From a virus, in IMG/VR virus record IMGVR_UViG_3300017762_000098, positions 1 through 20,965 of that record: 20,965 bases of DNA. The stretch is one strand, 5' to 3'. The notes below the pieces were generated by a model. That model did not search any database and was not told the DNA's origin. It saw nothing but the letters and a program-made list of their open reading frames with translations. A program made the position numbers and the translations under genes. This document shows, in pieces, positions 1-5,512 of this stretch. Each line of letters begins with the position of its first letter. Within the stretch, counting starts at the first letter, position 1.

Positions 1-1
1 G

Positions 2-17
2 GGCTGCTTACGCAGCC
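2..17 (-). terminator. Hairpin at the end of the leftward gene, possible terminator
   Basis: A perfect six-base-pair stem (GGCTGC at 2-7, GCAGCC at 12-17) encloses a TTAC loop. Read on the minus strand, the loop carries the TAA stop codon of the leftward gene, so the hairpin straddles the gene end as intrinsic terminators sometimes do. The U-tract that would prove a terminator would lie left of position 1 and cannot be seen. Confidence 0.35.
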
Positions 18-262
18 GTGTCTAGTAAACTATCGATCTTTCTTTCGTGCGCGGCTTTGTAGTCAATGCCGAATGTCAGTAGCTCGGCTTGTATGGCTTC
101 GCAGCGCTTTCTGTACGTCTTCCACAGTTCTCGGTTGGCTTCGTTTCCAGTTCGGTCCCAGGTATCGAAATGCGCTTGCTTGTTTTGCATGTCCAGCTCG
201 TGCTGGATGATTAGGTCTGCGATGCGTGCTTGGTCTGCTGCGGTGATTACTTTTAGTGACAT
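8..262 (-). CDS. Small protein of unknown function, 84 aa, leftward
   Basis: I do not recognise this protein. The start chosen is the ATG at 262-260, which reads MSLKVITAADQ and has a good ribosome binding site (GGGAGG on the minus strand, about 7 bases upstream). The same frame stays open to 364, but that longer version would begin upstream of the likely promoter and lacks a ribosome binding site. The product is charged, probably mostly alpha-helical, with a central stretch rich in W, R, K and E (around residues 35-60), and has no signal peptide or membrane segment. It is the only gene in the window on the minus strand and faces away from the late operon, so it probably belongs to an early or regulatory transcription unit that continues to the left. 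Function unknown. Confidence 0.65.
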   Translation of the reverse strand: MSLKVITAADQARIADLIIQHELDMQNKQAHFDTWDRTGNEANRELWKTYRKRCEAIQAELLTFGIDYKAAHERKIDSLLDTAA

Positions 263-302
263 GTCGTGGCCCTCCCTGGGCGTTGCGTTGTTGACGTGAT
301 CT

Positions 303-331
303 AAGCTAGGGGATGTGACAGAAGGTGTCAA
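303..331 (-). promoter_or_regulatory. Candidate sigma70 promoter for the leftward small gene
   Basis: On the minus strand a perfect -35 box TTGACA (complement of 326-331) is followed after exactly 17 bases by TAGCTT (complement of 303-308), a moderate -10 match. Transcription would begin near 295, about 33 bases before the ATG at 262. The -35 box lies within an inverted repeat, which suggests regulation. A host-type sigma70 promoter would fit a gene expressed early or during lysogeny. Confidence 0.5.
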
Positions 332-363
332 GCAATAGGGCGAAACGCGTGACAATTGTGACA
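316..363. promoter_or_regulatory. Cluster of TGACA half-sites, candidate operator
   Basis: Four TGACA pentamers lie in 48 bases: an inverted pair TGACA-N5-TGTCA at 316-330, whose right arm forms part of the minus-strand -35 box, and a direct pair in GTGACAATTGTGACA at 349-363. A perfect hairpin, GCTGA-TAT-TCAGC, sits next to it at 371-383. The layout resembles an operator bound by a dimeric repressor or activator, with the promoter-overlapping copy acting as a repression site. The regulator is not in the window, so this is inference from repeat geometry. Confidence 0.35.
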
Positions 364-424
364 AAGCTAGGCTGATATTCAGCGTTTAAGCGGCTTTCAG
401 GGGTGGGAGGTAGGTTGGCATGGG

Positions 425-746
425 GTAGGGGTTTAGCGTGCAGTGAGGGCGATTGTGTGGCCTCTCAGGGCTATGCCAGGGCCTGACCAGGGAATGCTGC
501 AGCTCATGGGTAGGGGTGTAGGGACGTAACCCATAGCCTGAGTCTGTCAGGGGTCGCGCATACAAGCCTCTTGACGCGACGTGTGTGTGCATGTGCGTTG
601 CGCATAACGCAGGTGCGCGTTTGCGTGTGCGTAGGGGCGTACCCCCGCGTATGTGGGCGCGCGTGTTATGTATATATATCCCCACCACAAAACACACATT
701 TGCTTTCAGCCACAGCCAGCTACATAATGCAATGGCTCCGTAGGGG
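425..746 (+). repeat. Four dispersed GTAGGGG heptamers
   Basis: The heptamer GTAGGGG occurs at 425-431, 510-516, 631-637 and 740-746, all on the plus strand, with spacings of 85, 121 and 109 bases. The first two sit in a longer similar context (CATGGGGTAGGGGTTTAG and CATGGGTAGGGGTGTAG), which looks like an old duplication. The third and fourth overlap small hairpins. Repeated short sites just upstream of a small-terminase gene are what a packaging-recognition region could look like, but nothing in the sequence proves that role. Confidence 0.35.
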
Positions 747-759
747 CTTCCTTGTGTTT

Positions 760-791
760 GCCCTCTCGCTGCGAAGCGCAGGGCTTTTTTT
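760..791 (+). terminator. Strong intrinsic terminator directly before terS
   Basis: GCCCT (760-764) pairs with AGGGC (780-784), and an inner CGCT/AGCG stem closes on a GCGA loop with a small internal mismatch. Seven T residues follow at 785-791. This is a textbook rho-independent terminator. The T-run is immediately followed by the GGAG ribosome binding site of the small terminase gene, leaving no room for a promoter between them. Late transcription must therefore read through it, or it acts as an attenuator or as the end of a short upstream RNA. Confidence 0.75.
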
Positions 792-803
792 GGAGTGACG
801 GCG

Positions 804-1217
804 ATGCCTAGAAAGCCAAGGCTTACAAAAGAGCAGTTTGCTGAAATCTGCGAGATGATTGCGGATGGCATGTCATTGACCCGCATATGTGCTGAGAATG
901 CCAAGTTCCCATCCTGGAAAACGGTATTGCGCCATGTGCAGGATTCCGATGACGCATACCAGGAATACCGCAAAGCACGCGCACTACAGGCAGAAGTTCT
1001 AAGAGATCAGATTATAGATATCATTGAACGACCCTTACCAGAAGATCCCAAGCTCGCCATGGCGGAAGTACAGCGCCGTAGGTTAGAGACCGATCACAAA
1101 GATAAGTACGTTAGACAGCTAGCGCCGCTAGGCGTGCGTAACAAGGCTGAAGATAACGATACAAAGGTAAGTGGTACGATTACGCTCAAGTGGGATGACA
1201 GTGCTGCAGGCCAATGA
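804..1217 (+). CDS. terS: Terminase small subunit (TerS)
   Basis: The 137-residue product is the DNA-recognition subunit of the packaging motor, which marks phage DNA and passes it to TerL. The order of features follows the Sf6 gp1-type small terminase: a short N-terminal helix-turn-helix (about residues 8-45, with a GMSLTRIC stretch and a following helix containing WKTVLRHV), a long central helical part for oligomerisation (about 50-100), and a segment RRLETDHKDKYVRQLAP like the 'R..D.RKW...-(L/M)-P' signature of that family. The start is the ATG at 804, eight bases after GGAG (792-795); an in-frame GTG at 795 overlaps this site and is less likely. The stop overlaps the terL start in ATGA, so the two subunits are translationally coupled. 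Family assignment is from memory of motifs and gene order. Confidence 0.85.
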   Translation: MPRKPRLTKEQFAEICEMIADGMSLTRICAENAKFPSWKTVLRHVQDSDDAYQEYRKARALQAEVLRDQIIDIIERPLPEDPKLAMAEVQRRRLETDHKDKYVRQLAPLGVRNKAEDNDTKVSGTITLKWDDSAAGQ

Positions 1218-2500
1218 CAGAGATATACATTCCGTATAAGCCGAGAAGGCTACAGGCTGACCTACATAACCAATTGCAGTCTCATCGGTGGGGCGTGGTT
1301 GTATGTCATCGTCGTTTCGGTAAAACCGTTATGGCGATTAATCACTTGCTTAGAGACGCCATCCTGTCTGACAAAACAAACCCTCGCTTTGCTTACATAG
1401 CGCCCACCTATCGCCAAGCTAAAGCGGTTGCCTGGGATTACCTAAAACAGTTCGCCAGCGCTATACCGATGGTGCGCTTCCATGAGACAGAGTTGCGGGC
1501 CGATTTGCCTAATGGCGCTAGGATTCAGTTATTGGGATCTGAAAACCCTGATAGCTTGCGTGGTATCTATCTTGATGGATGTGTACTCGACGAGATGGCG
1601 GATATGCCCGAGTCCTTGTTTCCTGAGATCATTAGACCCGCCCTATCCGACCGAAAGGGCTGGGCATTATTTATTGGTACACCGCGTGGTCACAATGCGT
1701 TCTATGATCTGTATGACGCAGCAGCTGGCCAGAAGGATTGGTTTACCCAGGTCTACAAAGCCAGTGAGACAGGTATCCTTGATGACGAAGAGCTAGAGGC
1801 TGCCAAAGCAATGATGTCGGCTGACCAGTTTGAGCAGGAGTTTGAGTGCTCTTGGGTTGCGAATGTGCCAGGCGCCATTTACGGAAAAGAGCTACAGGCA
1901 CTCCATGAGAAGGGGCGCATTACCGAGGTTCCATACGATGCCAGTGCTCTGGTAGATACGTGGTGGGATTTGGGTGTAGGAGATTCGACGGCTATCTGGT
2001 TTACCCAAACCATAGGCCGAGCAGTGCACATCATTGACTATTACGAGAATAGGAATGAAGGCTTGCCGCATTACGCTGAAGTGCTTCAGTCAAAAGGCTA
2101 TTTGTATGGCACACACAATGCACCGCATGACATTGAGGTGCGCGAGCTAGGCAGCGGCAAGAGCCGTAGAGAGATTTCGTTTGATCTAGGAATCAATTTC
2201 CGCGTAGTGCCTAAGCTTCCGCTAGAGGATGGCATACATGCCGCTCAACTATTGATTTCTCGATGTATGTTTGACCGCGATACTTGCCAGGCGGGCCTTG
2301 AGTGTTTGCGTCAGTACCATCGTGCGTATAACGAGAAGTCCAGAAGTTTCCGTGCGACGCCTGTGCATGACTGGTCAAGTCACGCTGCTGATGCGTTTAG
2401 ATACCTAGCAGTTGGCATTAAGGACAGCAGGATGCAGGATAGTAGGCCACCACAGGCAATTGCAGATTCATCATACAACCCATTTGCAGCGAGGATGTAG
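1214..2500 (+). CDS. terL: Terminase large subunit (TerL), ATPase and nuclease
   Basis: This 428-residue protein is the motor that pumps DNA into the procapsid and cuts the concatemer. The N-terminal ATPase half has a Walker A-like loop CHRRFGKT (residues 31-38), a Walker B segment GCVLDE (122-127, D126 and catalytic E127) and a coupling motif FIGTPRG (153-159). The C-terminal nuclease half shows the RNase H-like acidic positions: D252/D257 in WWDLGVGDSTAIW, D306 in PHDIE, and D386/D393 in HDWSSHAADAFRY. Length and motif spacing fit the Terminase_6/6C class. The start overlaps the terS stop (ATGA at 1214-1217) and has only a weak ribosome binding site, so translation probably depends on coupling. 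No key residue appears missing. Confidence 0.95.
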   Translation: MTEIYIPYKPRRLQADLHNQLQSHRWGVVVCHRRFGKTVMAINHLLRDAILSDKTNPRFAYIAPTYRQAKAVAWDYLKQFASAIPMVRFHETELRADLPNGARIQLLGSENPDSLRGIYLDGCVLDEMADMPESLFPEIIRPALSDRKGWALFIGTPRGHNAFYDLYDAAAGQKDWFTQVYKASETGILDDEELEAAKAMMSADQFEQEFECSWVANVPGAIYGKELQALHEKGRITEVPYDASALVDTWWDLGVGDSTAIWFTQTIGRAVHIIDYYENRNEGLPHYAEVLQSKGYLYGTHNAPHDIEVRELGSGKSRREISFDLGINFRVVPKLPLEDGIHAAQLLISRCMFDRDTCQAGLECLRQYHRAYNEKSRSFRATPVHDWSSHAADAFRYLAVGIKDSRMQDSRPPQAIADSSYNPFAARM

Positions 2501-2502
2501 TT

Positions 2503-2721
2503 ATGGGCAGACCCAGAATTAAGGTTCCAGCCACACCACCACCGCCACCCATAGCCCCGGTCGCACCAATCTACGAGGGCGAGCAGGAAAGGCTCAAGAA
2601 AAAGTTGTTCGATCCGCGTCGTGTAGGACGCCAACAAACAATTTTGACGGGCCCACAAGGTTTACTTGGTAAAACACAGCGCAAAAAGTTAGGTGCCGGT
2701 GATACGCCCAAGAATACATGA
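2503..2721 (+). CDS. Small basic proline-rich protein with TGPQGLLG motif
   Basis: A 72-residue protein of unknown function. Residues 8-22 are a proline-rich arm (TPPPPP), residues 26-45 are highly charged, and the C-terminal third carries TGPQGLLG (49-56) followed by basic RKKLG (60-64). The next-but-one gene ends in a related peptide. I recall small basic proteins with such a 'T-x-P-x-G-L-x-G ... L-x-x-G' tail at the same place in other podovirus genomes, but cannot verify that here. A GAGGA ribosome binding site precedes the ATG and the gap to terL is two bases, so it is co-transcribed with packaging genes. A minor head or portal-assembly component is the most natural guess. The 3' end overlaps the next gene by 29 bases. 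Confidence 0.7.
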   Translation: MGRPRIKVPATPPPPPIAPVAPIYEGEQERLKKKLFDPRRVGRQQTILTGPQGLLGKTQRKKLGAGDTPKNT

Positions 2722-3094
2722 CGCCAAGCTTTCGCAAGATGCGCTGCTTGACTATATGCGTCAAACTAATTACCCATATCTTGAGGCGCATGAGCGTATA
2801 ATTGATTATGCGTTTGTGTTTACCTGCGAAGTAAAAGACAAGATTGCGGGATTTATTTGGTGCTATGGGCTTGATGGGGACGAAACAACCTGGGCAATAC
2901 ACGCTATGGTTTTACCTGATTATCAAAAGCGCTTTTTTACCAGGCGCCTAGTGAATACCTTGTTTAGTGTGGCATGGGTCTCTGGTGTTGACCGCGTCCT
3001 TGTGGAAAACTCTCAAACTGAAATGCTACTGCGAGTCGGTGGCTACATGACAGATGACGGTGCGGCATTAGATTTGCCGCATAAGTGGGGATGA
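2693..3094 (+). CDS. GNAT-fold-like protein between terminase and portal
   Basis: About 133 residues with the pattern of a GNAT acyltransferase: an N-terminal helical arm, paired strands around YAFVFTCEVKDKIAGFIWCY (residues 39-58), a strand then turn at WAIHAMVLPDYQKR, a helix, and a final strand and turn at DRVLVENSQTEMLLRVGG. The usual acetyl-CoA loop (R/Q-x-x-G-x-G/A) reads QKRFFTRRL, so the key glycines are absent; catalysis is doubtful and a structural role is possible. No ATG suits the start: GTG at 2693 or at 2699 is used, both inside the 3' end of the previous gene (an AGGTG site lies at 2691-2695). The ATG at 2756 would remove the conserved N-terminus. Similar proteins are known in this position in podoviruses (recalled). 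Exact start uncertain. Confidence 0.65.
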   Translation: MPVIRPRIHDAKLSQDALLDYMRQTNYPYLEAHERIIDYAFVFTCEVKDKIAGFIWCYGLDGDETTWAIHAMVLPDYQKRFFTRRLVNTLFSVAWVSGVDRVLVENSQTEMLLRVGGYMTDDGAALDLPHKWG

Positions 3095-3095
3095 G

Positions 3096-3428
3096 ATGGG
3101 TAAGGTAGAGAAGGGAATTAGGCGAGTTGGTCGCAAGCTCGATAGCCAGCTACTTGTTAAGTTTCAGAAAAACAAGCTACAGCAAGAGCTAGGCAATCTA
3201 GGAAAAACGCTGACTGGTGCGCCAAAGATCGTACAGGAAGAGGCTGCAACACGGCCATCTAACGCAGTAGTAAGGCCGTTGGCTGTTACCGGCGCACCAT
3301 CAACCGAAAGCCAAGAGGCCGCCACCCAAGACTTGTATCGCCGTCGCCGTGCTCGGGGTGTGGCTACTAGTCCTGCAGGATTGACCGGTGAGGCATCCGT
3401 AAGACGTAAATTATTGCTAGGCGGCTAA
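3096..3428 (+). CDS. Small basic protein with TSPAGLTG tail motif
   Basis: A 110-residue protein of unknown function. The first 40 residues are rich in K and R and probably helical; the middle (45-78) looks disordered and contains two TGAP tetrapeptides (40-43 and 65-68). The end has RRRR (82-85), then TSPAGLTG (91-98) and RRKLLLGG (103-110). The tail matches that of the 72-residue protein encoded upstream in order and spacing: arginines, T-x-P-x-G-L-x-G, four residues, basic pair, K-L, glycine. It starts two bases after the GNAT-like gene's stop and has a weak ribosome binding site, so translation is likely coupled. A small virion or assembly protein docking by its tail is plausible but unproven. 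Confidence 0.7.
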   Translation: MGKVEKGIRRVGRKLDSQLLVKFQKNKLQQELGNLGKTLTGAPKIVQEEAATRPSNAVVRPLAVTGAPSTESQEAATQDLYRRRRARGVATSPAGLTGEASVRRKLLLGG

Positions 3429-3446
3429 TTGTTCCACGTAGAACAA
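3429..3446. promoter_or_regulatory. parS-like near-palindrome between two small genes
   Basis: TTGTTCCACGTAGAACAA is an 18-bp inverted repeat with one mismatched pair (C at 3435 against A at 3440). It fills most of the 29-base gap before the next small gene and lies just upstream of its AGGAGA ribosome binding site. The 16-base core differs at one position from TGTTCCACGTGGAACA, a form of the ParB/Spo0J binding site parS found in proteobacteria; the left half-site is perfect. It could instead be an operator or an RNA hairpin (TTGTTC/GAACAA stem, six-base loop); no T-run follows, so it is not an intrinsic terminator. Confidence 0.45.
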
Positions 3447-3457
3447 AGGAGAGAATC

Positions 3458-3685
3458 ATGGGCATGGTAAGAAAGATGATTAGCGGTGCACGCGCCGGAA
3501 AGAGCAAAAAAAGTTTTTTCGGTCGCCTTATAGATAGAGCAAGAGAGGAAGGCGATAGAAGGCAGCCTCAGCAAGCAGAGGAAGAACAAGCGCCAAGAGG
3601 TCGAACTCGCCGCCCAGTAGGCGAGCCTTTGATGATGGGCGGCAGTAGAAATCGCAGTTTAATGAAGCAAAGACTGGGGAGCTAA
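3458..3685 (+). CDS. Small basic protein upstream of the portal
   Basis: A 75-residue, very basic protein of unknown function. It starts MGMVRKMISGARAG, has a lysine cluster at residues 15-18, an amphipathic segment FFGRLIDRAREEGDRR (20-35), a Q/E-rich middle and a tail with GEPLMMGGSRNRSLMKQRLGS. The tail loosely recalls the glycine, arginine and leucine pattern of the two other small proteins upstream, but the T-x-P-x-G-L-x-G core is absent. A strong AGGAGA ribosome binding site precedes the ATG and the portal gene follows after one base. It is probably a late minor head component or assembly helper. No homologue recognised. Confidence 0.65.
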   Translation: MGMVRKMISGARAGKSKKSFFGRLIDRAREEGDRRQPQQAEEEQAPRGRTRRPVGEPLMMGGSRNRSLMKQRLGS

Positions 3686-3686
3686 C

Positions 3687-5291
3687 ATGGCTGATGAACT
3701 AGGCGCTGATTTAATGAGGCGCTTCCAAAGCCTGTCTGCGCAACGGCAGGTTTGGGAGAGTCACTGGCAAGAAATCGCAGACTATGTGATTCCTCGCAAG
3801 GCAGATATTACAAAGCGACGCACTGATGGTGACAAACGTACCGAACTAATCTTTGACTCTACGGCGATCCATGCCGCAGAACTCATGGCTGCTAGCTTGC
3901 ATGGAATGCTAACTAACGCTGCTACTCGCTGGTTTTCGCTGCGATTCCGCAACAAAGGCCTTGACGAGAATGATGAAGCAAAAGAATGGCTTGAGTCTGT
4001 CGAAGACGATATGTACTTGGCATTCAACCGCTCTAACTTCCAAGAGCAAATCCATGAGCTGTATTCTGATCTTATCTGCTTTGGTACTGGCGTCATGTTT
4101 ATCGAGCAAGATCCAGATACCCAGGTACGTTTTTCTACCAAACATTGCGCCGAGGTCTATCTATCAGAGGATGATAAGGGCCGCGTTGATACGGTATTCC
4201 GTCAGTTTAAGATGCCGGCGCGTGCAGTCATTCAGCGCTTTGGCGAAGAGGTGCTTGATAACAAAATTATCAATGCCGCAAAAAAGAATCCCTACGATGA
4301 GATCACACTGATCCATGCTGTTTATCCGCGCGATGATCGCAACACCATACGCAAAGATAACAAGAACATGCCGTTTGCCTCGGTCTATCTTGATCCTGGA
4401 AGCCGCACCGTTCTTAGCGAGTCGGGCTTTGAGGAGTTTCCATACGTTGCACCGCGCTTTCTAAAGGCAAGTTTTGAGATTGGCTATGGTCGATCACCGG
4501 CAATGACTGCGCTCCCTGATATCAAAATGCTCAACAAGATGTCAGAGGTAACAATCCGCGCTGCGCAAAAGCAGGTAGATCCGCCATTAATGGTGCCTGA
4601 TGATGGCTTTATGCTCCCTATCCGCACCGTGCCTGGCGGCCTAAACTTCTACCGATCTGGTACTCGTGATCGTCTTGAGCCACTAAATATTGGAGCTAAT
4701 AATCCGCTTGGCCTCAACATGGAGGATCAGAGACGTAGAGCTATTGAGTCTGCATTTTATGTTGACCAGCTAATTATGAGTCAAGGGCCGCAAATGACGG
4801 CTACCGAGGTCGTCCAGCGCACCGAAGAGAAAATGCGCTTGCTTGGCCCCGTGCTAGGAAGACTGCAAGCTGAATTGCTGCAGCCGATGATTGGCCGTGT
4901 TTATAACTTAATGGTACGGCAGAAGGCGTTTAGCCCGGCGCCTGACTTTATGACTAACTCGGACATCGAAATCGAATACGTGTCACCGCTTGCTAAGGCG
5001 CAGCGTTCTGGCGATATTCAGTCAGCGCTTCGCATGATTGAGCTATTCATGCCGCTTTCTCAAATTGACCAATCGGCTATGGATTACATCGACATTGATG
5101 GCATGTCTCGTTATTTACTTAAGGTGCTTGGCGTACCAGCGTCAACAATACGCGGCAATGACCAGGTAGCAGAGATACGGCAAGACAGAGCAGAAGCGCA
5201 AGAAGCTGCGCAAGCCGACCAGCAGGCAATTCAATTTATGGAGGCGGCCGGTCAGGCAGCGCCAGCGGTTAGAGCACTGGAGGGTCAATGA
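3687..5291 (+). CDS. Portal protein (head-to-tail connector)
   Basis: A 534-residue portal of the podovirus head-to-tail connecting family (T7 gp8-like). Twelve copies form the ring at the special vertex through which DNA enters and leaves and to which tail proteins attach. The N-terminus carries the family hallmark: a helical start followed by QRQVWESHWQEIADYVIPRK (19-38) and then FDSTAIHAAELMAASLHGMLTNAATRWFSL (56-85). The middle has the expected wing and stem elements (GFGYGRSP-like GYGRSPAMTALPDIKMLN near 267-285, RRRAIESAFYVDQL and TATEVVQRTEEKMRLLGP near 350-390). The C-terminus is a Q/A-rich helical tail. GGAG precedes the ATG. The stop overlaps the next start (ATGA at 5288-5291). Length is usual for the family. 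Confidence 0.95.
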   Translation: MADELGADLMRRFQSLSAQRQVWESHWQEIADYVIPRKADITKRRTDGDKRTELIFDSTAIHAAELMAASLHGMLTNAATRWFSLRFRNKGLDENDEAKEWLESVEDDMYLAFNRSNFQEQIHELYSDLICFGTGVMFIEQDPDTQVRFSTKHCAEVYLSEDDKGRVDTVFRQFKMPARAVIQRFGEEVLDNKIINAAKKNPYDEITLIHAVYPRDDRNTIRKDNKNMPFASVYLDPGSRTVLSESGFEEFPYVAPRFLKASFEIGYGRSPAMTALPDIKMLNKMSEVTIRAAQKQVDPPLMVPDDGFMLPIRTVPGGLNFYRSGTRDRLEPLNIGANNPLGLNMEDQRRRAIESAFYVDQLIMSQGPQMTATEVVQRTEEKMRLLGPVLGRLQAELLQPMIGRVYNLMVRQKAFSPAPDFMTNSDIEIEYVSPLAKAQRSGDIQSALRMIELFMPLSQIDQSAMDYIDIDGMSRYLLKVLGVPASTIRGNDQVAEIRQDRAEAQEAAQADQQAIQFMEAAGQAAPAVRALEGQ

Positions 5292-5512
5292 ATCCAGTCG
5301 ATCTAAAAGGCGCATACAAGCGACTGCTTGAAACTGATGATGGCGAAGTGGTGCTCAAGGATTTAGAGCATCGCTTTCATATAAACGCCTCAACCTATTC
5401 GTCGGAATCGACGGATACAGCCTATCGTGAAGGGCAGCGCACGGTGGTGTTGTTTCTTAAATCCATGCTGCAGGACTGGGATCCCCAGATAAAGGAACAA
5501 TTCGATGAGTGA
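5288..5512 (+). CDS. Bbp19-like small phage protein
   Basis: A 74-residue protein matching the pattern of the Bbp19 family, named after a virion-module protein of Bordetella phage BPP-1: a short helical N-terminus, then VLKDLEHRFHINASTY (22-37), a loop with T/D/A and REGQRTVVLFLKSML (47-61). The family is usually 70-100 residues and is typically encoded beside the portal or scaffold gene, as here. Its biochemical role is not known to me; the location suggests head assembly. It overlaps the portal stop by four bases and the scaffold start by eight, so expression is coupled to both. Confidence 0.8.
   Translation: MNPVDLKGAYKRLLETDDGEVVLKDLEHRFHINASTYSSESTDTAYREGQRTVVLFLKSMLQDWDPQIKEQFDE

Larger units (their letters stand above)
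364..803. other. Gene-poor region between leftward gene and small terminase
   Basis: I see no convincing gene in this stretch. The open frames crossing it on either strand are low-complexity, have no ribosome binding sites and read like translated repeats. The left part is G-rich on the plus strand. The middle (about 577-679) alternates purines and pyrimidines, with GTGTGTGTGCATGTGCG at 581-597 and a TATATATAT tract at 671-679. Hairpins occur at 371-383, 594-611 (TGCGTT/AACGCA), 634-645 (GGGG-CGTA-CCCC) and 735-747 (GCTCC-GTA-GGGGC), and a terminator at 760-791. The AT-rich tract could contain a -10 box for a short leader, but no good -35 lies at the right distance. Position just before the terminase genes makes it a candidate for a packaging recognition site or an untranslated leader. 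Confidence 0.55.

Noticed and set aside
571-599. TTGACG at 571 as -35 of a rightward promoter
   Set aside because: Seventeen bases downstream the sequence is TGCGTT, not a -10 box; the nearest AT-rich tract (667-679) is much too far away.
571-798. Plus-strand open frame rich in C, V and R
   Set aside because: It is a translation of the alternating GT/GC tract, passes through the terminator hairpin, and has no ribosome binding site.
795-803. GTG at 795 as the start of terS
   Set aside because: It overlaps the GGAG needed for the ATG at 804 and has only the terminator T-run upstream.
386-973. Long open frame on the minus strand crossing the gene-poor region
   Set aside because: It runs into the terS coding region on the opposite strand, has no ribosome binding site at its start and its translation is low-complexity (H/R/T/P-rich) as expected from the repetitive DNA.
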